A DNA stretch of 64,000 bases from Spirochaetales bacterium. GTDB lineage: Bacteria > Spirochaetota > Leptospiria > Leptospirales > Leptonemataceae. Where the stretch lies: the NCBI GenBank assembly GCA_024233935.1, contig JACKOY010000002.1:408379-472378 (forward strand). Reading direction: 5' to 3'. Position 1 is the first letter of the stretch. Every line of letters starts with the position of its first letter. The position numbers and the translations under genes are program-made. A model generated the notes under the pieces. The model ran no database searches and was not told the origin of the DNA. It saw nothing but the letters and a program-made list of their open reading frames with translations. Positions 1 to 9,289 of the stretch are shown here, piece after piece.

Positions 1-1
1 G

Positions 2-868
2 CTGGTCCGCTGGCGCTACGGCGGACACCTTTCCCTGGGTTTTCGGGGGCCGGGTTTTATTCTCCCTTTGCTCGCTTTCCGGGCCCGGGATTTTCGATTC
101 CTGATTCACGGGGCCGACATCGATCGGGTCTACTTCGGCTCTGAAGAAGTTCGGCTGCGTATTGACCCTGTCTTCCTGCTGTTCTTTCGCATTCGCATCG
201 TGGACCTCCTGCTCGAAAGCCCCTACATCGAATACATCAATCGCCTGGAGTCGCACACAAAGAACCGCCTCCTGCCCCGTCGTCATCGTATTGAGATCAA
301 AAGAGGCCGGGTTCACAACGGAGCCGTCTACGTACGCGACGAAACCATGCGGCCTACCTACCGTCTGGAACTGCGGCAGATCGAACTCTACAATATGGAT
401 ATGGACGTGGCCACCTCGGTCGATCTTTTCTTTCGGGCCGAACGCGGGGAGGCCCAGATCGCCGGCGGACGCATCGAGATCGGCAATTCCTCTCACGAAG
501 GCTACGTGCGTCTTTGGGGCATCACCTGGGGACAGATCATCAATCTCGAGAGTGTGCCATTCATGGGCAGCAAATTCGCCCTGGTCGCCTATCACAGTGG
601 TGGATCGGACGGGAGGAAGGTTTACGGCCAGGTCGGATACTCAAGTTCCACGGTCGAAGAGGACCTGCCCGATCACGGCGGCAGCGAGCGCTACGGCGTC
701 AACTTTGCCTTCGATATCGACTGGGACGATTACCGGGTCACCCTGGATCTGGGCCTGCAGCGTCTGATCGGAAATATTCTTTCCAGCGCCCAATCCAACT
801 GGCTGACCAGCGGCATTGTGATGAGTGGCCGCCAGGTTTTCGAACTGCTCCGCAAGCCTGAAAGCTGA
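2..868 (+). CDS. AsmA/DUF748-like protein, 5' end outside window
   Basis: The frame is open from the left edge, so the real start lies upstream and only the C-terminal part (about 288 residues) is seen. It reads as an envelope protein. The stretch VDLLLESPYIEYINRLES resembles the early 'lesl.l..P.v.l.r' strand of AsmA/DUF748 proteins, which tether in the inner membrane and extend into the periplasm. Repeated strand-like segments with alternating hydrophobic residues follow, then a C-terminal hydrophobic stretch. The cyclase gene starts 87 bp downstream on the same strand. The family assignment is tentative because the N-terminus is missing. Confidence 0.55.
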   Translation: MVRWRYGGHLSLGFRGPGFILPLLAFRARDFRFLIHGADIDRVYFGSEEVRLRIDPVFLLFFRIRIVDLLLESPYIEYINRLESHTKNRLLPRRHRIEIKRGRVHNGAVYVRDETMRPTYRLELRQIELYNMDMDVATSVDLFFRAERGEAQIAGGRIEIGNSSHEGYVRLWGITWGQIINLESVPFMGSKFALVAYHSGGSDGRKVYGQVGYSSSTVEEDLPDHGGSERYGVNFAFDIDWDDYRVTLDLGLQRLIGNILSSAQSNWLTSGIVMSGRQVFELLRKPES

Positions 869-955
869 GATCCCGGACCTGAAACAGGCTTGTGGTCTCT
901 GATCCAGCCTATCAAATCGGCGAGCGCTCCCACCTTCAGCCCGGGCACAATCAGA

Positions 956-2632
956 ATGTCTCTTCAAAAAAAGCTGCTCCTATCGACTGTGCCGATCTTT
1001 GCGGTAACGACGCTCTTTCTTTCCATTTTTACGTACTGGTACTCCGAACAGAACTACACACGGCTCGGAGAAAACGACCTGAGCCATATTGCCAACATGA
1101 CTCTCCTGCTCTGCATTGAGTACGAACACCTTGTGCAGGAGGGCAAACTGACGCGGGAAGAAGCCCGGCAGAAGATATCGGACGCCGTCCTGGGACCGAC
1201 GCTTCCCGACGGCACGCACCACCTGGCGGAAAGTGAAATCGCCTTCGCCGAAGAGGGCTATATCTTCATCGTCAACTCGGCCGGCATCATCCAGGCCCAT
1301 CCGATACTGCCCTACGGTAACGACCAGAGCGAGCAACCGGTCGTGCAACAAATCATAAATACCCGTAACGGAATCTATCGATACGACTGGCAGAACCGTG
1401 GCGAAACAACGCCACGCGAGAAGCTTTCGTCCGTGCGTTACTTCGAACCCTGGGACTGGTACATCAACGTCGCGACATACAAAGAAGAGTTCATCCGCCC
1501 GGCAAAGGACCAGCTGATTCTGACGGTGGTCGTTACCGCCTTCGCGACACTGCTTTTTGTGGCGCTGCTCTTCTTCAATATCGGGCGCATCGTAGATCCA
1601 CTCAAACGCCTCACCGACCTGGTGGACCGCTTCTCGATTGAAAAGCCCATGCAGATGAAGGCTGTCGGTAAGCTGAGCCAGGGTTCCAGCGAACTCGTCC
1701 GGTTGATTGATGCCTACAACCGCATGATCAGCGGATTGCAAGAGCGTATATTCATTAAAGAAACGTTCGGCCGGTACGTTTCACGCCAGGTCCAGGAGGC
1801 GATACTCAAGGATTCGATTCCTCTGCAGGGCGAAAAGAAGAGCGTCGCGATACTCTTTTCGGACCTGCGCGACTTTACGGCTCTTTCGGAATCGATCCGA
1901 CCGGAAGCCACGGTGCAATTTCTCAATGAGTACTTCACGCTGATGGTGGACGTCATTGTCGGAGAAGAAGGCACGATCGATATGTTTATCGGCGACGCCA
2001 TCATGTCGGTCTTCGGCGCTCCCATTGGGCATGCCGATGATGCCGATCGATGTCTGCGTTCAGCCAGAACGATGTTTCTTGCTCTTTCACGATTCAATCG
2101 TGAAAGAGCGGCCACAGGCGAAAAGATTGTACACATGGGCATTGGCATGCACTATGGAGAGGTTATCGCAGGCAATATTGGTTCGGCCAAGCGTATGGAA
2201 TACACCGTCATCGGAGACACGGTCAACGTAACCTCGCGCCTGGAGAGTCTGACTTCGTTTTACGGCACGCCCGCCCTCGCCTCGGAGTCGTTTCTGGACG
2301 CCATCGACCAGAAAGAACGCCTGAACGTCTTTCGAGAGGTGGATCGCGTACGGGTCAAAGGTCGCAAGCGGCCATTTACGATCTATGAATACTTTGGCTG
2401 GATGGACGATGCGCGGGTTCAAAGCATCCAGACCAACGGCCAGGTGTATCTCGAGGCCATGCAGGCGTATCGAGCACGCCGCTGGGAACGGGGCCTGGAA
2501 CTTTTCCGCCGTTGTCGGGAGCTTTTCCCCCGGGACCGGGTAAGCGAGCTGTACATCGAACGGTGCGCCGAATTCCAGAAGAACCCGCCCCCGGACGACT
2601 GGGACGGGGTATTTCAACACCACAAGAAGTGA
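956..2632 (+). CDS. Class III nucleotide cyclase with Cache sensor, HAMP and TPR-like tail
   Basis: A 558-residue membrane receptor cyclase. A first membrane segment (about 7-29) precedes a single-Cache-like periplasmic sensor (about 35-175, with EEGYIFIVNSAG). A second membrane helix (about 187-210), a HAMP segment and a class III catalytic domain (about 290-445) follow. Metal-binding Asp303 (FSDLRDFT) and Asp347 (FIGDAIM) are present, as are Asn424 and Arg428 of the transition-state site. The usual adenine-reading Lys before the second Asp is Met343 (IDMFIGD), so nucleotide specificity is uncertain. The C-terminal 65 residues form a TPR-like pair ending in NPPPDDWDGVF. I chose ATG 956 because the membrane helix starts right after it. 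The frame stays open upstream to 890, but that extension is not protein-like. Confidence 0.9.
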   Translation: MSLQKKLLLSTVPIFAVTTLFLSIFTYWYSEQNYTRLGENDLSHIANMTLLLCIEYEHLVQEGKLTREEARQKISDAVLGPTLPDGTHHLAESEIAFAEEGYIFIVNSAGIIQAHPILPYGNDQSEQPVVQQIINTRNGIYRYDWQNRGETTPREKLSSVRYFEPWDWYINVATYKEEFIRPAKDQLILTVVVTAFATLLFVALLFFNIGRIVDPLKRLTDLVDRFSIEKPMQMKAVGKLSQGSSELVRLIDAYNRMISGLQERIFIKETFGRYVSRQVQEAILKDSIPLQGEKKSVAILFSDLRDFTALSESIRPEATVQFLNEYFTLMVDVIVGEEGTIDMFIGDAIMSVFGAPIGHADDADRCLRSARTMFLALSRFNRERAATGEKIVHMGIGMHYGEVIAGNIGSAKRMEYTVIGDTVNVTSRLESLTSFYGTPALASESFLDAIDQKERLNVFREVDRVRVKGRKRPFTIYEYFGWMDDARVQSIQTNGQVYLEAMQAYRARRWERGLELFRRCRELFPRDRVSELYIERCAEFQKNPPPDDWDGVFQHHKK

Positions 2633-2708
2633 ACCCGGCTGATAACGTCGGTCCACACGTATAAGTCAGCCGGCTTGACATGAGTCCCGGCGCCCGAACC
2701 ATCGTCCT

Positions 2709-4532
2709 ATGTCCTTATCCCGACGCGAATTTCTGAAGCGTGGCGCCGCCCTGGGCGCCGTGGGCGGCATCGGCGGTGTTTCCGGTTACCGCCGCATTGC
2801 CTACAACGAGTACTACAGCGATTTTCCGCACGTGCCGGAGAATCACGTGCAACTCCCGCCGAACGGGAAGTCGGTCCTGATTTTGGGCGGCGGGCTCGCC
2901 GGCCTGCAGGCGGCCTGCGAACTTGTGGATCGCGGCTTTCGGGTCACGGTTCTTGAGAAAACCGCTCTGCCGGGGGGCAAACTCAAAGCATGGAAGGACC
3001 ACAACTTCGCACGCCAGCACTTTCCAAACGGCTATACGCGCGAACATGGTCTGCACGGGGTCTGGCATTTCTACAAAAACCTGCGCGAGTTTCTGGGCCG
3101 CCATCAGGTGCCGTTGAACAAACTCTCCGGAGATCGCTCGTTCTATTACTTCGTCGCTAATTACGGTCAGGCCGGCATGCTTCAGAACAAGATGCCCGCA
3201 GCGACCTGGCCTATGCCGTTTGATCGGCTGCAAATGCTTTTTCAACCGGGGCTGGACATACGCCAGGCCGGGGATCTGCACCAGAAGGCCTCGCGTTGGA
3301 ATATGGCGCGGGCTTCAAGCAAGCTATGGGGCTTCGATTTCGCCAATATGGAAGAGCGTCTCTACATGGATTCTCTGACGTTCTATGATTGGGCGAAGCA
3401 GCTGAACGTTCCCGAAGAATACATAAACCACTTCTTCGACGGCCTGGCGGACATGGGATATTTCATGAATACGCGGGAATGCAGCGCCCTGGCCGTTGCG
3501 AACTTCGTGCGCATGGGCGCCTCTCCATCGGACTCCAGGGTCGATTATTATGCCTGGCCGCCAGACGAGACTTTTCTGCAACCCATGGTGCGCCACATCA
3601 TCGAACGCGGTGGGCAGGTCATATTCAACACGGAAGTGACCAGTCTAAAGATCGATCGTGATCGCGTACTGTCCGTTTCCACCAATCAGAATTTTCCGGC
3701 CGGCCGGGTGCGTCGTTGCCGGGTCTGCGGAAACATCATCACGGGCAGCGGTCATCACGATCACTGCCCCTTTTGTGGCGCGCACCATGACATGCTCGAA
3801 GAGGTCGGTCCGGAATTACGGCGCGTGGGACGTTACGAGGCCGACTATTTCATAACGGCCATGGATGTTCCGGGGGCCCGGCGCATCGCGTCGCGGCCCG
3901 AGCTCTTCGAAAGGCACGACTACTTCCGGCAGATTCTGGGTTTGACCACGGCCACTATTTTGTGCGTCAATCTGCTGTACGAGAACAGCGATGCCTGGGA
4001 GCGCCGCTTCCCCGACCGCGACTTCTGGAACGCGATTGACTTTTTTCCGACCGGCTTTCGCATTCTCGGATTCACTTCGAACTGGTCGTTCCGGCAGATC
4101 CCGGGCCTGCGGGACAAGAAGGTCGATCTGATCGAAGTGCAGGTGGCCAACTGGCAACAATTCACACGCAACTCCTTCGAGGAAATTGCCGGCGCCGTGC
4201 ACCGCGAACTCAAAAAGATCGTTCCCGCTCTGCCCGAACCTTCGGAATTCTATATCAACCGCTGGGACAACTACACCGGTGCGCGACCGGGAGACGAGGC
4301 CCGCCGACCTGAAATTCAATCCCCGATCGACAACCTGCTATTTATCGGTGACTGGGTCAGTGTTCCCGAGATTTCGGTGTTCATGGAACGCACGAACGTG
4401 ACAGCAAAGACGGCAACAAACATCTTGCTGGAAAAGATCGGGCAAAGTGAAGGGCGCATCCGAATCTTGAAAAGCGGCACACCCGATTTGATCACAGACG
4501 CGCTGGGTCTATTTACGACGGTCCGGCCCTGA
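2709..4532 (+). CDS. Tat-exported FAD-dependent oxidoreductase with zinc-ribbon insert
   Basis: A 607-residue flavoprotein of the amine oxidase/phytoene desaturase superfamily. The N-terminus has a twin-arginine signal (SRREFLKRGAALG, residues 4-16), implying folded export. The dinucleotide-binding loop is GGGLAGL (60-66) with the ribose-binding Glu at 83. The C-terminal FAD-contact segment is LLFIGDWVSVPEISV (543-557). An insert at about 335-360 carries Cys337, Cys340, Cys353 and Cys356 (CRVC and CPFC), a zinc-ribbon or rubredoxin-like knuckle unusual for this family. The next gene, 7 bp downstream, is a steroid-5-alpha-reductase-like membrane enzyme, suggesting an isoprenoid, sterol or polyprenol substrate. 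The substrate cannot be named from sequence. Confidence 0.85.
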   Translation: MSLSRREFLKRGAALGAVGGIGGVSGYRRIAYNEYYSDFPHVPENHVQLPPNGKSVLILGGGLAGLQAACELVDRGFRVTVLEKTALPGGKLKAWKDHNFARQHFPNGYTREHGLHGVWHFYKNLREFLGRHQVPLNKLSGDRSFYYFVANYGQAGMLQNKMPAATWPMPFDRLQMLFQPGLDIRQAGDLHQKASRWNMARASSKLWGFDFANMEERLYMDSLTFYDWAKQLNVPEEYINHFFDGLADMGYFMNTRECSALAVANFVRMGASPSDSRVDYYAWPPDETFLQPMVRHIIERGGQVIFNTEVTSLKIDRDRVLSVSTNQNFPAGRVRRCRVCGNIITGSGHHDHCPFCGAHHDMLEEVGPELRRVGRYEADYFITAMDVPGARRIASRPELFERHDYFRQILGLTTATILCVNLLYENSDAWERRFPDRDFWNAIDFFPTGFRILGFTSNWSFRQIPGLRDKKVDLIEVQVANWQQFTRNSFEEIAGAVHRELKKIVPALPEPSEFYINRWDNYTGARPGDEARRPEIQSPIDNLLFIGDWVSVPEISVFMERTNVTAKTATNILLEKIGQSEGRIRILKSGTPDLITDALGLFTTVRP

Positions 4533-4539
4533 GGCACGC

Positions 4540-5313
4540 ATGCAGGCAAACTTCTTTTTGATTTTTGATACTGCCAATTGGGGCGTCTTTGCGTTTTTAC
4601 TGTTGGTTGCCGGCGTTGTGTTCTGGCTTGAAAGGAGCGACCGCTTTCATCTGGCGTATAGCAAGTACCGCCGGGGCGGCACCCTCAACACCCGCGTGGC
4701 CATGACAGTTATCTACGCGCCGGCGCTGATTCTTTCCGTGCTGGGATACTTCGCCGTTCTGGCCCCGGATACACTGTACCACCGCCTGCTGTTTCTGGCC
4801 TTTGCCTTTCACTTCGCCAAACGCGTTCTGGAATCTTTGTTTTTGCATCGTTACTCCAAACCCATGGGCTGGGGCACAACAATCATGATCAGTCTTTTGT
4901 ATTCATTGATTGCCCTGAGTTTCAACGACGCCCACAATATGACCACGACGGTCCTGCAGGCCGAATCTCTGGCGCTGGCGCCGCTCTTTGTGGGTCTGGT
5001 TATTTTCCTTCTGGGTCAGGGGATAAACTTTTATCACCACTGGATTTTGCGCAATTTGCGCGGCCAAAAAGACCAGGCCTACAAGGTGCCTGCGGGAGGA
5101 CTCTTTGGCCTGGTGGCCTGTCCGCACTACCTGGGCGAAATCATCGCCTGGTTCGGGCTCGCGCTGATGTCCCGGCAACTGATCGTGTGGGGCATATTCT
5201 GGGTCATTTTTGGCTACCTGGCAGGCCGCGCCATCGGCACCCGACGCTGGTACCGCGCCCACGTTCCGGATTATCCTGAGCAGGGTCGGGCTTTGATTCC
5301 CTACCTGCTGTAA
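4540..5313 (+). CDS. Steroid 5-alpha-reductase-like (DUF1295/SRD5A-type) membrane enzyme
   Basis: A 257-residue integral membrane protein with about six hydrophobic segments. The C-terminus matches the 3-oxo-5-alpha-steroid 4-dehydrogenase signature: YKVPAGGLFGLVACPHYLGE followed by an IIAWFG-like stretch, and a closing segment with RRWYRAHVPDYPEQGRALIPYLL-type ending. Relatives reduce a C=C bond in sterols, polyprenols or very-long-chain enoyl-CoA with NADPH. Starting 7 bp after the Tat-FAD oxidoreductase, it is almost certainly cotranscribed with it. Acting on the same lipid is inference. Whether the substrate is steroid or polyprenol is unknown. Confidence 0.85.
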   Translation: MQANFFLIFDTANWGVFAFLLLVAGVVFWLERSDRFHLAYSKYRRGGTLNTRVAMTVIYAPALILSVLGYFAVLAPDTLYHRLLFLAFAFHFAKRVLESLFLHRYSKPMGWGTTIMISLLYSLIALSFNDAHNMTTTVLQAESLALAPLFVGLVIFLLGQGINFYHHWILRNLRGQKDQAYKVPAGGLFGLVACPHYLGEIIAWFGLALMSRQLIVWGIFWVIFGYLAGRAIGTRRWYRAHVPDYPEQGRALIPYLL

Positions 5314-5347
5314 ACCAAAGGCCACGTCTCTGCAATCACGTAGACCG

Positions 5348-5363
5348 TCGCCAGCTAGCGACT
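5348..5363. terminator. Small inverted repeat between convergent genes
   Basis: GTCGC and GCGAC flank a 6-base loop in the 72-bp space between the converging genes ending at 5313 and 5386. There is no T-run, so a terminator role is only possible. Confidence 0.2.
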
Positions 5364-5385
5364 TTCGCAGCCGCGCTAAAGGATT

Positions 5386-7344
5386 TTACAGACCGAACAC
5401 GCCCATGGAAGCCGAGCGGCCACGAATTTCTACCTCACCCAGGGAGCGCAGCTCATCCGGTGGCGGTTTGAGAGCCGAAGCCAGCGGAGCGGAAATCAGA
5501 ATGTTCACGCCATAGGTCTTCGTAAGTTCCTCCAGACGTGCGGCAATGTTGACCGTATCACCAATCACAGTCGTTTGAACCCGGTCCGCGGCGCCCAGGG
5601 TGCCGAGCACTGCCGCTCCGCCGTGCAGAGCTACGCCGATCCGAATGGGAGGCCAGTCCGCGCTGGCCTTGCGTGCGTTGAAGTCGTCCAGAGCACGAAT
5701 CATTTCCCGGGCGGCTGCCACGGCGCGGTTTGGCTCGTCCGGAAAGATCGCCATAATTGCATCGCCGATGAACTTATCGATGAATCCGCCATGCTCTCGA
5801 ATGACTGCTGAAATGCTTTCGAAGTAGTCGTTTAGAAATCGAAACAGAACCAGGGCATCCATACGCTCCGCAATCGGCGTAAAATTTCGGATATCACAAA
5901 ACATGACAATCAAACTCTTGCGGACCGCCTGGCCCCGCTCCATCTGACGAAAGTCCTCTTTGCCGAGCATGCGCATGAATTCGCGGGGCACAAAGCGGGC
6001 GAACGACTCCAGCATCTGAATCTGCGAACGATGCAACTCCGCTTCGGCTTCCTGCTTCTGTCGGGACAGATGGTTCAGCCGATCACCCAACGCGAACGAT
6101 AGCGCTACCATTTCGAGCAGCGAACCGACCCGAAAGCCATTGAGGGTGATGGCGTTGTCGGGCAAAAGCCCCCAGGAACGTAGCGCGAAGACCATGCTTC
6201 CAACAAGCAAGAGCACCCAGGCAAGCAAGAACAGCCGCGCCGGCCTCCAGCCCGCGCGCAGGGCGCCAATACCCAGACCGATCATAAGCAAACACACCAC
6301 GAAGGTCAGCAGATTTCCAACTTTGATGCCCACCGGCACCGGCATCACAAACGAAGCCGCCACACCGAGCATGAGAAGAGCGATGAAAATCCGCAGGGGA
6401 CGATGAATGCGCGGCAACAAAAGACGGGTCCGCAGAAACGCGGCCGCGAATATCAAGGCCATCAACAGGGCCGCCATAAGAAACACGACCGCGGCCTGGT
6501 TGTTCCAGAGCAAGCAGTCGGGCCACAGATAGACGAGAGTCAAACCATCGAGGGCAAACACGTACGAAGCGAACGCGGCCAGGTAAAAAACATAATAGAG
6601 ATAGCTACGGTAGCGCGTGCTGAAGAACAAGAAGAGGTTGTAAACGATCATCACGACAAAGGTGCCGTAGTACAGGCCCGCTACAAAAAACCCGCTCGAG
6701 TACGATTCAATCAGCACGTATTCGGAACGCAGCAAAATGGGCGCCGTAACCACGGTGCTGCTGGCAACCCGTAAATAGATCGTCGCCTCTTCGCCGCCCG
6801 TTAACGGAAGCGCGAACAATGGGTGCGGCCCATGAAATCCACCAGGGGAAACAAAAACCAGGTCCCCGGCCCTCTCATGGATCGTTTCCGCCCGGGAACG
6901 AACCAGGTAAAAATCAACAAAGTCGAGGGGTGGGTGCGCCACTTCGAGAAACCAACGCTCCTGGGGGGGGCCGGCCCGAACACCGAAGCGAAACCAATGC
7001 GCCCGGGCCGAATAGCCGAAGTTGGGAGTGCCCGCGCCGAGCGGCACAAAGGCCCGTTCACGCACCTGCTCCAGGCCATCGTCCGGGGCGGCCTCCAGAT
7101 GCTCCAGAGAAGGCACAATTTGGCCGCCCTCCCGTAGCTCGACGATCGGCATCGCAAACAGGGAGGGCGCCGCAAGCCCCAGCACCAGAACGCAAAGTAC
7201 AATGTGCGGCGCTTTTCCGGCGATAACGAGACCAAAGGAGCGCGTTGGAGACACATACAGAACCTGCTGCAAGCCGGGGAAAGAACAAGCAAGATTCCCT
7301 GAAGTGACTGCGGCGACCGTTGTCGGGAGGCGACCGATCGTCAT
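5386..7344 (-). CDS. 7TM-DISM receptor adenylate cyclase
   Basis: A 652-residue receptor. A signal-like hydrophobic segment (about 47-64) precedes a periplasmic DISMED2-like carbohydrate-sensor fold (about 75-205), seven membrane helices (about 215-420, the 7TMR-DISM module), a short coiled coil and a class III cyclase domain (about 470-650). Catalytic features are intact: Asp484 (MFCDIRNFT), Lys524 and Asp528 (FIDKFIGDAIM), and the TVIGDTVNIAARLE segment. Lys524 favours ATP as substrate. The start is uncertain, because the first 40 residues before the signal segment are not typical; ATG 7344 is the first Met. A divergent gene begins 62 bp away. Confidence 0.9.
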   Translation of the reverse strand: MTIGRLPTTVAAVTSGNLACSFPGLQQVLYVSPTRSFGLVIAGKAPHIVLCVLVLGLAAPSLFAMPIVELREGGQIVPSLEHLEAAPDDGLEQVRERAFVPLGAGTPNFGYSARAHWFRFGVRAGPPQERWFLEVAHPPLDFVDFYLVRSRAETIHERAGDLVFVSPGGFHGPHPLFALPLTGGEEATIYLRVASSTVVTAPILLRSEYVLIESYSSGFFVAGLYYGTFVVMIVYNLFLFFSTRYRSYLYYVFYLAAFASYVFALDGLTLVYLWPDCLLWNNQAAVVFLMAALLMALIFAAAFLRTRLLLPRIHRPLRIFIALLMLGVAASFVMPVPVGIKVGNLLTFVVCLLMIGLGIGALRAGWRPARLFLLAWVLLLVGSMVFALRSWGLLPDNAITLNGFRVGSLLEMVALSFALGDRLNHLSRQKQEAEAELHRSQIQMLESFARFVPREFMRMLGKEDFRQMERGQAVRKSLIVMFCDIRNFTPIAERMDALVLFRFLNDYFESISAVIREHGGFIDKFIGDAIMAIFPDEPNRAVAAAREMIRALDDFNARKASADWPPIRIGVALHGGAAVLGTLGAADRVQTTVIGDTVNIAARLEELTKTYGVNILISAPLASALKPPPDELRSLGEVEIRGRSASMGVFGL

Positions 7345-7406
7345 AAAAGTCGACGCTGGAGATTTTCTCCCTTGAGCTTTGCAGGGATGACCAATAAGAT
7401 CGCCCC

Positions 7407-8093
7407 ATGGCAGGTGTAGGAATTCTGGTGGTCTTTATGGTGTTGGGGCTCTTCGTCTTCGTGCCCTTCATGATCATGCGGGCGCGCAAGCAGGGCAAAC
7501 AGGCCCGCGAATATTTTCCTGAGTTCGAACGCAAGACCGGCCTGCAACCCAATGGTTCGGCTGGTTATGCCGGCCAGTATCGTGGATTTCAGACCACCAT
7601 GGATTTCGGCATGGGTATGAACTACGGAAAACTGATCATGCGCGCGCCCACCCGGGGCCTGGGCAGCCTGGAGGGGCGTAACACCTTCTACCAGAAATTC
7701 CACATTCGCATGAAGGTGCCGGGTGCAAACTTTCCCGCGACCGGTATTCGCGAAAAAGTGGGCCCCATCTGGCGCACCGACGAATGGATTAACGACATGA
7801 TTTCCGGGCAAAAGCTGGAATTACCGGCCCTCGACATTTCGCATAATCTCAAAAGCGTCAAAATCCACGGTCAGGATCGGGCATTTGCCGAGAAGCTGGC
7901 CTCCGATCCCGAACTGAAACGTCTGCTCGACACCTGGCACTATGCCGACATTCGCATTGGCGGCGACGACGTGGAGTTGATTCTGGATGATAACATGGCG
8001 CCGGCGACGTTCGGGGCCCGCATCGCTTCACCGGACCATCTGGTGCAGGCGCTCGACATCTGCGCAACAGTCGCTCAACGCGCCCAAAGCTAA
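7407..8093 (+). CDS. Unrecognised membrane-anchored protein
   Basis: A 228-residue protein I do not recognise. An N-terminal membrane anchor (residues 5-23, VGILVVFMVLGLFVFVPFM) precedes the positive cluster RARKQGKQAR, predicting a cytoplasmic body. The body is soluble and mixed alpha/beta, with a Gly/Met-rich stretch (TMDFGMGMNYGK) and an Asp-rich segment (GGDDVELILDD). The gene is divergent from the 7TM cyclase and ends 29 bp from a converging gene, so it is monocistronic. Confidence 0.75.
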   Translation: MAGVGILVVFMVLGLFVFVPFMIMRARKQGKQAREYFPEFERKTGLQPNGSAGYAGQYRGFQTTMDFGMGMNYGKLIMRAPTRGLGSLEGRNTFYQKFHIRMKVPGANFPATGIREKVGPIWRTDEWINDMISGQKLELPALDISHNLKSVKIHGQDRAFAEKLASDPELKRLLDTWHYADIRIGGDDVELILDDNMAPATFGARIASPDHLVQALDICATVAQRAQS

Positions 8094-8122
8094 ACGATAG
8101 CGAAGCCGATCTGTCCGGCCCT

Positions 8123-9289
8123 TTATCCTGCTCCAGCGCTGGCCGCGAGCCGTCTGGCGGCATTGCGGCGCACCACCGGCATCTGCTGCTCTACAATATA
8201 GGTCATGAACGCCTGCATCTTTTGCTCGGAAATGGGCCAGATGAAGTAGTGATCGTTTCTCCAGGAGACCCAGGTAATGCCCCCCGGAATGTAGACGTCG
8301 CTCAGGAGTGAAATGCCGTCGTTGGGGCCGAACTGACTCAAATGCAAATAGAACGGCTTGGCCCGCTCGGTTACGAACCGGTAGGTTGGTACACCAACGA
8401 CGTTTATCAGGAGCACGTGATCGGGCAGATCCATCTCATAGTTCAGGGGCGCTTCGGGGCCGCCACGCATGGATAGAAAGCCGTCGTAGTTGTAGCCACT
8501 CAGACAAAAATAGTACTTCGCCTCCCAGCGATACTGCCAGTGCCCGTCAATTTCATTGACCAGAAGTGAACCGCGATTGATGCCGCCAATGTTGTACCAG
8601 CCAATCACGCGGTCGAAATCGGGCTGTTCGCCACACATCTGGACGGCCTTCTTGAAATCGCCGCCGCCTTTGCTGACCGAAGCCACAATGATGCCGTCTA
8701 CATCGTCACGTTCGTGGATGTAATCGCAGATAATTTCGGCGTTGCGTTCGACCGTGCCCGTTTGTTCAATCTCAAGCAGGTGCGACTGCAGGCCCAGTTC
8801 GTTTGCCAGGCGGCGCAGCACGGCGCCATCGGCGCCGATCTCCGGATTGTCGGCGTAAAACATGCCCGGAACCATCAAGAGCAGCACATTTGCGTTTGAG
8901 TAGTCGGGCACGTTTTCGAGCAACTCCGCTTCGCGGCGGTCCAGGTATTCATAAAAGCGGCGGTTCTCGGGAACCAAAAGCGAACGTTGATAAAAAAGAG
9001 CCGCCGCCCGGTCGGCATCCTGAAACTCGCGCGTGACCTTCTGCAGATTCTCCTGGGTCAGATCCTCCATGCGAGGATACTCTTCGTATGCGGCCGCCCA
9101 ATCCAGGTAGGCCAGTTCGTCCTCGCACAGATTCGTAACGTAGTATTTCTCGATGTCACAACGCACCTGGCGCGACTCTGAGTCGCTGACTTCGGCCGCG
9201 CGGTCTACGTGACAGGCGGGCAATGCTATAAAGCCGAAACACAAGGCCAGGACGGCCAGGCGACGAAATTGTTCAGGACGACGATTCAC
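8123..9289 (-). CDS. Alpha/beta-hydrolase-like lipoprotein
   Basis: A 388-residue predicted lipoprotein. The GTG start at 9289 is chosen because GGAG lies 8 bases upstream and the signal peptide (RRLAVLALCFGFIALPAC, lipid Cys at 26) then begins at a normal distance. A start at 9316 is also open. The body has an alpha/beta-hydrolase pattern: a hydrophobic strand ending VPGMFY, and a nucleophile-elbow-like SVSKGGGD preceded by IIVA. The 5' end overlaps the DUF4105 gene by 17 bp, implying translational coupling and a shared envelope role. The substrate is unknown. Confidence 0.75.
   Translation of the reverse strand: MNRRPEQFRRLAVLALCFGFIALPACHVDRAAEVSDSESRQVRCDIEKYYVTNLCEDELAYLDWAAAYEEYPRMEDLTQENLQKVTREFQDADRAAALFYQRSLLVPENRRFYEYLDRREAELLENVPDYSNANVLLLMVPGMFYADNPEIGADGAVLRRLANELGLQSHLLEIEQTGTVERNAEIICDYIHERDDVDGIIVASVSKGGGDFKKAVQMCGEQPDFDRVIGWYNIGGINRGSLLVNEIDGHWQYRWEAKYYFCLSGYNYDGFLSMRGGPEAPLNYEMDLPDHVLLINVVGVPTYRFVTERAKPFYLHLSQFGPNDGISLLSDVYIPGGITWVSWRNDHYFIWPISEQKMQAFMTYIVEQQMPVVRRNAARRLAASAGAG

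Noticed and set aside
890..955. Upstream extension of the first cyclase
   Set aside because: It adds 22 residues with no signal or conservation; the ATG at 956 sits directly before the first membrane helix.
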